This document shows, piece after piece, positions 6,711 to 13,737 of a DNA stretch of 20,319 nt. A program made the translations under genes and the position numbers. The DNA is from a virus. The notes under the pieces are model-generated. The model was not told the DNA's origin, searched no databases, and saw only the letters and a program-made list of their open reading frames with translations. Location: positions 1 to 20,319 of the IMG/VR virus record IMGVR_UViG_3300027754_003430, one strand, 5' to 3'. How positions within the stretch are numbered: the first letter of the stretch is position 1; the number at the start of each line of letters is the position of its first letter.

Positions 6711-8145
6711 TGCAAGGTCCGGTCGTACATGTGATTGACATTAAGACTGAGTCAGTAACGCTCGCAGCAGTTTGCGATACAGTGACTCCAATTCCAGGAT
6801 TATTTATTATTAGTTTAAACAGCTTCTGCGCAGCACCAGATTGAGTGATGGTTGCATTCAATCCTCCATAAGGTGCACTGATATCTAAGAAGTGATTACC
6901 AGAACCTGATTGTGTAGTTGTGATAACGTTCGAATTACCTAAGATGTTGAAGAACGCAGACTTTCCACCAACATCTTTTTGCTGAGCAGTCAGCTGATTT
7001 CCTGTTCCATTCATTACTAGCTCTGTATATTTGCCATTATATTGTTGTGTCAGAGATACCGTATTACCGTTTCCTGTGACAGACACTTCTGCAAGATTGT
7101 TTCCAAGAGCTGCCGCTGCAGTGCCTTGATTGATAGTAATAGCGTTATTGCTACCGTTGATCAACATCGATTGAGAACCATTCACACCTCTTACGGCGTT
7201 AAATTTTGAGAACTGTTCGATGTTGACGGTGTTATTATCACCGATGTTTTGAATGTAAATTGAGTTACTTACAATGGCATTTGTCTGACCAAGCTTAATA
7301 GTTTGATTAGTCGCAATTGATGTAGTTGGATATGTTGGTTCTGCAGGAGGCGGAGGTGGAGCAGTCGGTGCCGAAGATCCTTGGTTAGGTGCAACAGGAG
7401 CAAACGTAGTACCATTCAACGCCGTAGTTCCTTGTAACTGATCGATGAATAGAATAGGTGAGAGAGCTGTATCGCCAAGATTGAACGACGAGAATCCAAG
7501 CATATAGTTGCCATCTGCCGGAACTGTGAACACAGCAACCTGCCATCCAGTAGCACCATATGAATTGGTCGAGTAGTTGCCCGTTCCAGGATTCGTAAAG
7601 CCTAACAACGCAAAGTTCTGTGTTTGACCGTTGAGTGTTGGTGTTCCTGGTCCACCTGTCAAGGTGATGAGAGAACCGTCGTTATACGGAACATAGTCTG
7701 TCGACAGATATTGCCACCCAAACGAATATGTAATTCCTGCTTGTAAGAATATTGTTCGACTGACAGAAGAAGCGTTCGTAGGATTCATCGATCCATTCGA
7801 ATAGATCGTATTACGAATAGAAGTGATATTTGAAGCGCTCAGTCCAAGAGTAGTCATTGCAGCATTAAATTGAGGAGAATTTCCTCCTGCTTGAACCGAG
7901 AGCATGTACGATCCATATGGAGTAATCGTCCAACACTTACCACCGCCTGGGCAATAGTTCTGCATTCCAGTCGTAACTTGTACACCGTTGCCACTATCGC
8001 TCCATGACGTACGAAGTGTAGTAGATCCGTTACTAGCTGTCCAACCAGCATAAGTTCCAGCTTCAAAACCATAGTTTGATGGTGTCTGTGCATTTAACTG
8101 CACGCTGAACATTAACAGTAGTAGTGTTAAGATCCATCTCATCAT
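6685..8145 (-). CDS. Secreted curlin-repeat protein with large N-terminal domain
   Basis: A 486-residue exported protein. Residues 1-19 are a Sec signal peptide ending LNA. Residues 20-245 form a Gly/Ser/Thr-rich probable beta-sandwich (SNYGFEAG, YAGWTASNGS, ILFIDQL) that resembles surface adhesion or carbohydrate-binding modules, with a CPGGGKC cysteine pair. Residues 256-275 are a Pro-rich linker. Residues 296-460 carry about six curlin-like repeats of the pattern x-I-x-G-x-x-N-x-x-x-x-x-Q (INGSNNAITINQ, VTGNGNTVSLTQQ, ILGNSNVITTTQSG). The C terminus has a second cysteine pair. It may be a fibre cap, nucleator or adhesin carried by CsgG (inference). It overlaps FecR by four bases and the cyclase by 26. 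Confidence 0.85.
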   Translation of the reverse strand: MMRWILTLLLLMFSVQLNAQTPSNYGFEAGTYAGWTASNGSTTLRTSWSDSGNGVQVTTGMQNYCPGGGKCWTITPYGSYMLSVQAGGNSPQFNAAMTTLGLSASNITSIRNTIYSNGSMNPTNASSVSRTIFLQAGITYSFGWQYLSTDYVPYNDGSLITLTGGPGTPTLNGQTQNFALLGFTNPGTGNYSTNSYGATGWQVAVFTVPADGNYMLGFSSFNLGDTALSPILFIDQLQGTTALNGTTFAPVAPNQGSSAPTAPPPPPAEPTYPTTSIATNQTIKLGQTNAIVSNSIYIQNIGDNNTVNIEQFSKFNAVRGVNGSQSMLINGSNNAITINQGTAAAALGNNLAEVSVTGNGNTVSLTQQYNGKYTELVMNGTGNQLTAQQKDVGGKSAFFNILGNSNVITTTQSGSGNHFLDISAPYGGLNATITQSGAAQKLFKLIINNPGIGVTVSQTAASVTDSVLMSITCTTGPCNGYSYVKN

Positions 8146-9278
8146 CTTGCACCCGACTCTTGTATCACGGTGATATTTCCTTGTGGTCTACCTGTACCAG
8201 TCGTAGTCCATTTATCATCCATAAAATTGTAAGCGTCGACAATCCCATTATGAGATGAAACCATTTGAATTTCAGTATCTTTTGGTAACCACACTATGAC
8301 AACTTGATTCTTATCTTCTGAGATTCTCGAGTACACCCATCCGACTTGCATTTGTTTTTTAAATATAGGAGATACATTCGTATAGATAGTTTCTGTCGGT
8401 CTTGCTCCAGAGTTATACTCTGCATAAATGTTTTGAAGTTCGTCTTGAGTAGGCAAACGAAGAGTAGCCACCGCAACTTCTTCTACGCCATCTCCGCCAG
8501 TATTTGGATCTTGGTTGTCATCAGAAGCGGCTTTTGCAGGATTGACAAACTTCTTGAGTGCTTCGCGAGCAGCAGTGATCAGTGATTGACCGTCATCCGT
8601 TTCGAGAGGAGAGATCTGAATATTGTTGTCCATACCCTTCATTGAAGGATTAATGACGACAGGAGGCGCAGGAGGCGCATAAGAATTCTCGACCATCGTT
8701 GCTTGGAATGGCTGAGTCAGAGTGACGATGCCTGCAGCAGTGATGACATCGATAGCTCCTGAAGGGCATTCGAAGTTGATCTTTGTGATATCTTTATCGT
8801 TGTAACATTCAGGAACAAGAACAACAGTCGATCTGCCTGCCTCATCAACAGACATAACAAAGTCTGTGCCTCTGACTGCAATCGTCGCAGTCGGAGTACG
8901 TATTCCAACACCTCGAGAGTTCCCATGAGCAATCCCGCCAGAAGTATATCTTGCAGTCCCCAAAGCCAGTTTAAGACCGAGTTTGCCTTTACTCTTATTA
9001 TTTCCATCATAAACGAAATCATCAATTATTAACCTTGAATTTTGTGTGATGTTTACCATCGTGGCATCAACGAATCGAATCTTAAATCTACCTTGAGAGT
9101 TAGTCGATACGGTATCGTTCTTCTCGATACTCGAGCCTTTAGCAGCAGGTGCAACCTTTGCACCACGCTTAACGGAACCTCCGCCCTGAAACTCTGATAT
9201 CGATCCCACACCTGCAAAGGCGGGAACCGATATCAGAAGTAATAGATTAATGGCCAGTCTTGATATTAAACGTACCAT
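8142..9278 (-). CDS. Secreted FecR-domain protein
   Basis: A 378-residue exported protein. Residues 1-22 are a signal peptide ending AFA-G. Residues about 45-200 match a FecR domain: ENDTVST-type opening, then GRFKIRFVDATMVNI and the hallmark TPTATIAVRGTDF (about 128-140). The remainder has a Pro-rich spacer and a C-terminal beta-rich part (about 300-378) with no family I know. FecR domains of this stand-alone periplasmic kind often neighbour CHASE2 cyclases in bacteria (my knowledge, unchecked), which fits the cyclase two genes downstream. The start overlaps the curlin gene upstream by 32 bases, and the ribosome site is weak, suggesting reinitiation. Confidence 0.88.
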   Translation of the reverse strand: MVRLISRLAINLLLLISVPAFAGVGSISEFQGGGSVKRGAKVAPAAKGSSIEKNDTVSTNSQGRFKIRFVDATMVNITQNSRLIIDDFVYDGNNKSKGKLGLKLALGTARYTSGGIAHGNSRGVGIRTPTATIAVRGTDFVMSVDEAGRSTVVLVPECYNDKDITKINFECPSGAIDVITAAGIVTLTQPFQATMVENSYAPPAPPVVINPSMKGMDNNIQISPLETDDGQSLITAAREALKKFVNPAKAASDDNQDPNTGGDGVEEVAVATLRLPTQDELQNIYAEYNSGARPTETIYTNVSPIFKKQMQVGWVYSRISEDKNQVVIVWLPKDTEIQMVSSHNGIVDAYNFMDDKWTTTGTGRPQGNITVIQESGAR

Positions 9279-10020
9279 TTGAACCCGCCGAGTTAATATT
9301 GATTACGGTTTCTGAAGCTCCGTACTGTTGGGTTGTAATGGTGTTAAGTGTACCTGTGAGGTTCACATAAAGTGAATGACCGAATGTGCCGCCAAGACCT
9401 GTTTGTGTCACGTCGAAGTCATTATAGTCACCTGTGACAAGAAGAGTCTGAGTTGCATTAGGTGAGAGTGCATCAATGTTGAATGCATTATTATCACCAG
9501 TTACATCCATCGAGTTACGAATGTTTTCGCCTGAACCATGAAATACGAGCGAGTTTGAATCGCCTGTAAATCTGGCATTCAGATCAAACTTGTTACAGAT
9601 AGCGTCAGATTGAAGCGTGCCGCAACGGATGTCTGCGGTGTTGAGATTACCGATTTGACGAACTGTTACTGCTGTGATTCCTGTTGCTCCTGTAGCGGAG
9701 ACCACGCCCATGTAGAGTTGGTTTCCGTTACCGGTTTGAACAGCGATGACACTTTGATTATCACCTCGTAAATAGATAGGATCATCATTGTCGCCAATGA
9801 TATTAGCAGTACCAGTTTGAACAACGTTAACATCTACATTGCCACCTTCTTGATCGATATATACTTTGTTTGTTGTAGCCACTGCAGCTGCAGTCACCTC
9901 ATTTGGTGATGTAGTTACAATTGCTGGTGGAGTTGGGGCTGTCGGTAGCACGGTTTGTGCAGTCACTGATGTTCCATAAAGAAGAGCAGCACCAACTAAT
10001 AAAGACTTAATTACCTTCAT
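9247..10020 (-). CDS. Curlin-repeat fibre subunit (CsgA/CsgB-like)
   Basis: A 257-residue exported protein with signal peptide 1-22 (ending VTA-Q). After a Pro/Thr-rich N-terminal stretch, the protein is built from curlin-like strand-loop-strand repeats containing Gly-x-x-Asn and Gln: VYIDQEGGN, VVQTGTANI, AVQTGNGNQLYM, VRQIGNLNTADI, VTGDNNAFNI, VTGDYNDFDVTQ, LTGTLNTITTQQ. This is the design of CsgA and CsgB, which stack into extracellular amyloid. The start at 10020 is chosen because AAGGA lies eight bases ahead; the longer frame would run inside CsgG. It overlaps CsgG by 14 bases and FecR by 32. At 257 residues it is longer than E. coli CsgA (about 150). Confidence 0.87.
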   Translation of the reverse strand: MKVIKSLLVGAALLYGTSVTAQTVLPTAPTPPAIVTTSPNEVTAAAVATTNKVYIDQEGGNVDVNVVQTGTANIIGDNDDPIYLRGDNQSVIAVQTGNGNQLYMGVVSATGATGITAVTVRQIGNLNTADIRCGTLQSDAICNKFDLNARFTGDSNSLVFHGSGENIRNSMDVTGDNNAFNIDALSPNATQTLLVTGDYNDFDVTQTGLGGTFGHSLYVNLTGTLNTITTQQYGASETVININSAGSNGTFNIKTGH

Positions 10021-10831
10021 TTGTTGATTCCTTTTGCTTAAATCTCCATAGTCCTTTGCGTTCACCATCCTTGATTAATTCCACAACTGCCGTTTCTATG
10101 GCTGAACGGATTGCATAACTACCAGCTTCATTTGATGTTTGTTGTCCATCAAATTCAAAAGCTTTTGTTCCCACATCAAAAAACTTAAATGCTGTCACTC
10201 CCTCGGAAGTAGAGAGTAGATTCTTCTCAACGGTGACAGAAGTTAAAACTTCACCTGTCTGAACCGAAACGAGTCGCATACTAATAGTAACTTGATCTTC
10301 TGAATATTGTTGATAAGGACCGATTCCGAGGAATCTTGCACCGTTACCACCAGTTTTGGTATTTGAACTATAGTCAATAATACCGCCTTCAAGGATGATA
10401 CCTGCAACCATCAAAGGAGGAAGTGGTTCAGCACCTTCTCCGAGTTGTTGCTCTCTCATCTGTCTTACGAGTTGACGTTCTTTAATAAGCGAATCAATGC
10501 CTACGCGCTCGACTGGTCGAAACCATTTTCCTCCACCAGTATCTGCCAATGTTTTAATAACATAAGCATCTGCACCTTGAGTGACGGCTGTCGAGAAGCT
10601 GGCTTGAGTAGCAGAAGGTTTGCGTTGTCCTGTTCTATCAGTGAACGAGTAGATGGCAATCGGAATTACCTGACCATCAAGTTCTGGTAGAGTTCTAAAC
10701 AACTTAGGATTTGCAAATCTTTCTACTTCAGCATCTTCTCTTGCGAGATATGATTGATTGAGATGAGGATGCACTCCTCCAGCACAAGCCGTTGTGATAA
10801 GAAGTAATGGAAGTAATAAAAGCTTTTTCAT
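10007..10831 (-). CDS. csgG: CsgG-like curli secretion pore lipoprotein
   Basis: A 274-residue outer membrane lipoprotein. CsgG forms a nonameric beta-barrel pore through which curlin subunits leave the cell. The lipobox LITTAC puts the lipidated cysteine at residue 16. Segments clearly shared with E. coli CsgG include FSTAV (79-83), KWFRPVERVG, GGNGARFLGIG, YQQY.EDQ, TGEVLTSV, SAIETAVV and the C-terminal GLW. The constriction loop keeps the ring phenylalanine (F79, equivalent to F56 of mature E. coli CsgG), but the tyrosine and asparagine positions are replaced by small residues and the loop is one residue longer. AAGGAG lies ahead of the ATG; CsgF ends nine bases upstream. Confidence 0.95.
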   Translation of the reverse strand: MKKLLLLPLLLITTACAGGVHPHLNQSYLAREDAEVERFANPKLFRTLPELDGQVIPIAIYSFTDRTGQRKPSATQASFSTAVTQGADAYVIKTLADTGGGKWFRPVERVGIDSLIKERQLVRQMREQQLGEGAEPLPPLMVAGIILEGGIIDYSSNTKTGGNGARFLGIGPYQQYSEDQVTISMRLVSVQTGEVLTSVTVEKNLLSTSEGVTAFKFFDVGTKAFEFDGQQTSNEAGSYAIRSAIETAVVELIKDGERKGLWRFKQKESTNEGN

Positions 10832-10840
10832 GACTTCTCC

Positions 10841-11281
10841 TTAAAATGCAAACGTTGCGATAGGAACAGTCACGACTGTCGTATTACCAAATTTGTCAAC
10901 GACAGTCAATGTCACTGATGTACCAGTTTTTACATAGCTAATCGTGTTACCATCAAGATTAAACATGCCTTGTTGCGCCGAACCTTCTGCAAACAGATTG
11001 TTTGACAACTGTGTGGCTAGCTGAGCATATACCTGAGAGGTGAATAGTGCCATGAACTTTGCAAGCGGCGTATTCGAAGCTTCAGCTCTTGCAAGAGCAA
11101 TCTTTGAGGCTTCAGCATCTTTGATTGCTTGTTCACGAGAACGTTCTTGTGCATCGATTGATTGCACATGTGACGACCATCCATATCCATTAAAGGATGG
11201 ACTTTTAAACTGTTGTACGAGCGGATCAGCTGCCGCTGGGCTGCTGAAGAATATCGAGCAAATCAATATTTTCTTGAACAT
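10841..11281 (-). CDS. csgF: CsgF-like curli accessory protein
   Basis: A 146-residue exported protein; signal peptide about 1-19 (ending AAA-D). The mature N terminus DPLVQQFKSPSFNGYGW matches the start of E. coli CsgF (FQFRNPNFGG), the segment known to insert into the CsgG pore and form a second constriction. The C-terminal half (GNTISYVKTGTSVTLTVVDKFGNTTVVTV) matches the CsgF beta-rich tail that binds the nucleator. The middle is Ala-rich and helical. The start at 11281 has GAGGA in good position; an ATG 21 codons upstream would put basic residues ahead of the signal peptide. It lies directly before csgG. Confidence 0.87.
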   Translation of the reverse strand: MFKKILICSIFFSSPAAADPLVQQFKSPSFNGYGWSSHVQSIDAQERSREQAIKDAEASKIALARAEASNTPLAKFMALFTSQVYAQLATQLSNNLFAEGSAQQGMFNLDGNTISYVKTGTSVTLTVVDKFGNTTVVTVPIATFAF

Positions 11282-11352
11282 CTTTTTCCTCTTTCTTTTC
11301 AGAAGAAAATCCAAATTCAAGACAGAATACTTTAAGGATCTCAATTTTTAAA

Positions 11353-11604
11353 TTAATTGTCATTATGAGGATCCTTTATCTGTAAAACAACGCTCACCTT
11401 CTGTTGAAGTCTAATGAGATCGTTGTCCAACATACGGACACGATCGATTAGTGCAATTAAAATACCGTTAGTTTCGCCAATCAATGGCATTAATTTATCT
11501 GTGACAAACTTATAAATGAACCAAACAAAATATCCCATTCCCACAGACGCGACAATTGGAAAACCGTATTGTTTTATAAGCTCTGCGAGCAGTTCTGGAT
11601 CCAT
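11353..11604 (-). CDS. Small membrane protein, paralogue 2 (holin candidate)
   Basis: An 83-residue protein with one membrane helix (about 15-33: FPIVASVGMGYFVWFIYKF), then an amphipathic or coiled-coil stretch (GILIALIDRVRMLDNDLIRLQQKVSVVL) and a short polar tail. It clearly resembles its upstream neighbour: both have GFPI, an aromatic-rich helix, then G-I-(I/L)-x-x-L-x-x-R-V-x-x-(M/L)-(N/D)-x-D-(I/L)-I-R. The ATG shares one base with that gene's stop (TAATG). The size and shape suit a holin or antiholin for the cytoplasmic endolysin, or a YvrJ-like protein; neither is proven. The position at the head of the curli run suggests co-expression. Confidence 0.8.
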   Translation of the reverse strand: MDPELLAELIKQYGFPIVASVGMGYFVWFIYKFVTDKLMPLIGETNGILIALIDRVRMLDNDLIRLQQKVSVVLQIKDPHNDN

Positions 11605-11891
11605 TAGTCTTTCCGAGCATCGTTCTTTCCGTCTGCTCGGGCAATTCTGTCAAGGTCTGGCTGAAGACCGAGAGCTGAACTGACTATAGCATCAACACGG
11701 ATGATATCATGATTCATTGTCTTGACTCGATTGTCAAGCCCCATGATAATACCCTGCATGCCCCTGATTGCTTTTACAACACTCTCAAGGATATAGTTGA
11801 TAACAAAATAAACGAAAACCCCACCGAGCAATGCTGCTGCGATGGGGAATCCGACGTCACCAATAATTTTGAATATAGTATCGTAACCCAT
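11604..11891 (-). CDS. Small membrane protein, paralogue 1 (holin candidate)
   Basis: A 95-residue protein with one membrane helix (about 14-34), an amphipathic segment (GIIMGLDNRVKTMNHDIIRVDAIVSSAL), and a charged C terminus (ARADGKNDARKD). It is a paralogue of the next gene downstream. The ATG has no Shine-Dalgarno sequence; a late-type TATAAATA lies only five bases upstream, so the message from it may be leaderless or the true start may differ. It may act as a holin with its partner (inference from size and topology). Confidence 0.75.
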   Translation of the reverse strand: MGYDTIFKIIGDVGFPIAAALLGGVFVYFVINYILESVVKAIRGMQGIIMGLDNRVKTMNHDIIRVDAIVSSALGLQPDLDRIARADGKNDARKD

Positions 11892-11896
11892 ACGAT

Positions 11897-11904
11897 TATT
11901 TATA
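11897..11904 (-). promoter_or_regulatory. T4-late-type TATAAATA box before the curli run
   Basis: An exact match to the T4 late -10 element (TATAAATA, minus strand), read by gp55 sigma with gp45 as activator in T4. No TGTACA-type promoter lies between 12720 and 4650 except at the ends, so this could make the curli/cyclase run a late operon. The caveat is position: transcription would begin at or inside the ATG at 11891. An 8-base match also occurs by chance. Confidence 0.45.
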
Positions 11905-11925
11905 CTATTTAGCGATTGCTATTGT

Positions 11926-12066
11926 TTATTCTGCCCTTAAAAACAGTTCGTCAAACTTTTTTATCCACATCGCTTTAAACTCAGGATTCTCTGCACGCTG
12001 AGATGCAACGAGAACGTTCTTCAAACGACGAACAAAGACTCGATCGGTCCATGGATCAAACTTCAT
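11926..12066 (-). CDS. Small basic/aromatic protein (46 aa)
   Basis: A 46-residue frame starting MKFDPWTDRVFVRRLKNVL, rich in Arg, Lys and aromatics, with no membrane helix. Its ATG overlaps the stop of the upstream membrane protein (ATGA), which is the reason for calling it. It ends about 20 bases before the TATAAATA box. No family recognised. Confidence 0.68.
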   Translation of the reverse strand: MKFDPWTDRVFVRRLKNVLVASQRAENPEFKAMWIKKFDELFLRAE

Positions 12067-12344
12067 ACAATAACTCCTACAATTAAAATACCAACAACGA
12101 GTGCGTTTACAGCAATCAATGCTTTATCTCTCATCGCGATTGCAGCATAACCCCAAAGGCCAGCACCAGCAATCGAGATCAGAAGATCTGCCGCATGGAA
12201 ATCAAATGCTCGACAAGCTGCAGCCACAATAACACAGGACGTGCCGGTCCATTTGATGATTTCGAGAAAAAGTTCTGATTTCCGACGAGCCAGAGCAGCT
12301 CGCTGACTTGGAAACCGACTTAAATCTTTTGAGAGTTTAAGCAT
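12063..12344 (-). CDS. Small membrane protein (93 aa)
   Basis: A 93-residue protein with a basic N-terminal region (MLKLSKDLSRFPSQRAALARRKSE) and two or three membrane helices (about 27-46, 49-71 and 74-93). The last helix runs to the C terminus (GILIVGVIV). It is the second gene after promoter 12720-12748 and overlaps its downstream neighbour by ATGA. Holin is a possible alternative role, but nothing in the sequence proves it. Confidence 0.75.
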   Translation of the reverse strand: MLKLSKDLSRFPSQRAALARRKSELFLEIIKWTGTSCVIVAAACRAFDFHAADLLISIAGAGLWGYAAIAMRDKALIAVNALVVGILIVGVIV

Positions 12345-12346
12345 AA

Positions 12347-12691
12347 TTAATCCTTTTGATAATTTTCAAGAAGTGTGAAGCCTGCCGAAGCGCAGCGATA
12401 AAGTTTACCGTCAACGTCAAGAATATCACCAACTGACATCGAAGAGCAAGGGCCGAGCTTAAAAATATCCTCGAAGTATATGCTTTCTTCCCAGAGATTC
12501 ATTGCTTCAAAGGCATTTTCCATGTCGTTGGTATCAACGTTAGCGACATGCGTGTAGTACTGGAAGTTTTCAGCTTTAAATTTACCTTCGAAGCTACGAT
12601 CGAAGTAAGCCTTGATACGTGCGCTTGTTTCGCCGGTATTGATCATGTTGATCTCTGCATCGGTAAGCTGAATCTGATAAACCTTAATCAT
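12347..12691 (-). CDS. Conserved-looking phage protein of unknown function (114 aa)
   Basis: A 114-residue soluble protein (MIKVYQIQLTDAEINMINTG...) with an acidic middle (NDMENAFEAMNLWEESIYFEDIF) and a C-terminal beta-rich part that contains SVGDILDVDGKLYRCASAGF, a small barrel-like pattern. The ATG is preceded by AAGAAGGAA. It is the first gene of the operon led by promoter 12720-12748. The style is that of early T4-like small proteins; no function assigned. Confidence 0.8.
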   Translation of the reverse strand: MIKVYQIQLTDAEINMINTGETSARIKAYFDRSFEGKFKAENFQYYTHVANVDTNDMENAFEAMNLWEESIYFEDIFKLGPCSSMSVGDILDVDGKLYRCASAGFTLLENYQKD

Positions 12692-12719
12692 TTTTTTCTT
12701 CCTTCTTTATTATAGTTCC

Positions 12720-12748
12720 ACCTTACACTGTTTTGATAATAATGTACA
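12720..12748 (-). promoter_or_regulatory. Promoter of the TGTACA family (cassette copy 1)
   Basis: TGTACA (12743-12748), a 17-base spacer, TAAGGT (12720-12725), and TATAAT 11 bases further downstream, all on the minus strand. It lies two bases after the T-run of the terminator at 12751-12787, forming one unit with it, and drives the genes at 12691, 12344 and 12066. Confidence 0.82.
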
Positions 12749-12750
12749 CC

Positions 12751-12787
12751 AAAAAACGCACTCAGAGCAAGTCCGAATGCGTTTTTT
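12751..12787 (-). terminator. Terminator after the peroxiredoxin operon
   Basis: A 10-bp outer stem (AAAAAACGCA / TGCGTTTTTT) with partial inner pairing (TCAGA with TCCGA, one mismatch) and a T-run on both strands. On the minus strand it stops transcription from the peroxiredoxin side 17 bases after the 57-codon gene and directly precedes a promoter. The 3' arm is nearly identical to that of the terminator at 16747-16778. Confidence 0.85.
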
Positions 12788-12803
12788 TTAAAAAGATTAT
12801 GAG

Positions 12804-12977
12804 TTATGTATCGTTGTTTTTCTGAGGATACTTTTGATAATAAGAGTCTTCGATATTCTCTCCGAAGAAATCGACATCAAGTTCGTTCAGTTCCTTGACA
12901 AGACGATAGCCAAAATAGGAAAGGATTCCTACGACTGCTATTCCTGCAACTCCAGCAACGACTTTCTTATTATCCAT
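12804..12977 (-). CDS. Single-pass membrane protein (57 aa)
   Basis: A 57-residue frame starting MDNKKVVAGVAGIAVVGILSYFGYR, i.e. one N-terminal membrane helix (about 5-24), then an acidic tail (NELDVDFFGENIED). The start overlaps the end of the peroxiredoxin gene by eight bases, with only a weak ribosome site, so reinitiation is likely. The stop lies just before the terminator. Function unknown. Confidence 0.72.
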   Translation of the reverse strand: MDNKKVVAGVAGIAVVGILSYFGYRLVKELNELDVDFFGENIEDSYYQKYPQKNNDT

Positions 12978-13557
12978 TTTCTTTTAACCAGTTTAAGATG
13001 TTTTCTGGAGCAGTTTCACCATAAGGATCGACTGGGCAATTATCTTCTGCGCCTGGTTCGATGAACCACTTCTCGATCTTACCGTTATTAACGACACATG
13101 CGTAACGCCATGAGCGTTCACCAAAACCGAGATTATCCTTATGAACTAGCATACCCATCTTACGAGTGAACTTACCTGAACCGTCAGGAATTACCTTGAC
13201 TTTCTTCACCTTCTGTGCTTTCGCCCATGCATTCATCACAAACGCATCGTTGACCGAAACACAATAGATGTCCTTAATTCCGAGAGCCTTGAATTCAGCA
13301 AACTTCTCTTCGAAACCAGGAAGTTGATATGTCGAACACGTTGGAGTGAATGCACCAGGAAGGGAGAAAAGAACCACGCGTTTACCTGCGAACAGATCCC
13401 ACGTGGTGACATCTTCCCAGCGATATGGATTGTCACCGCCAATCAAGTCATCTCTAACACGAGTTTTAAAAGTTACACTTGGAACAAGAGTTTTCAGTTC
13501 ATCACCTACATTCTCATCAATATCCCAAAACCTTTTAATCTTAATACGTTGTACCAT
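12970..13557 (-). CDS. Prx5-type peroxiredoxin
   Basis: A 195-residue thiol peroxidase that reduces hydrogen peroxide and alkyl hydroperoxides. PGAFTPTCS holds the peroxidatic Cys74, with the T-x-x-C arrangement of active peroxiredoxins; LPGFEEKFAEFKALGI and CVSVNDAFVMNAW follow as in the Prx5 (peroxiredoxin/redoxin) group. The conserved arginine is likely in SWRYACVV. Three further cysteines are present, so a resolving cysteine cannot be assigned; glutathione or thioredoxin may do this job. Family members of about 160 residues are usual, so the N terminus is extended by about 25 residues. AGGAG lies before the ATG. It could protect infected cells from oxidative stress (inference). Confidence 0.92.
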   Translation of the reverse strand: MVQRIKIKRFWDIDENVGDELKTLVPSVTFKTRVRDDLIGGDNPYRWEDVTTWDLFAGKRVVLFSLPGAFTPTCSTYQLPGFEEKFAEFKALGIKDIYCVSVNDAFVMNAWAKAQKVKKVKVIPDGSGKFTRKMGMLVHKDNLGFGERSWRYACVVNNGKIEKWFIEPGAEDNCPVDPYGETAPENILNWLKENG

Positions 13558-13566
13558 AATTTACTC

Positions 13567-13716
13567 CTACCAATGATGAATTGCATTTGCAATCAAAAAG
13601 ATGTTTGCTATGACGGCTTGTACGATGAAGAGAGTTCGGATCAAAGCGACTCTATCAGACTCGCGATCACAAGGACTTGCTTTTTCACCTAAAGCTTTTG
13701 CCCAAATACGCCACAT
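13567..13716 (-). CDS. Small membrane protein (49 aa)
   Basis: A 49-residue frame: an amphipathic N terminus (MWRIWAKALGEKASPCDRES), then one membrane helix (about 27-46). GGAG lies six bases before the ATG. It ends about ten bases before the peroxiredoxin start and shares its ribosome-site region (TAG-GAG). Small proteins with a W-x-x-W/F-A-K-A-L-G-E-K opening occur, as I recall, in other T4-like aquatic phages; this is unchecked. Function unknown. Confidence 0.75.
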   Translation of the reverse strand: MWRIWAKALGEKASPCDRESDRVALIRTLFIVQAVIANIFLIANAIHHW

Positions 13717-13737
13717 AACTATCTCCATGAATAATGT

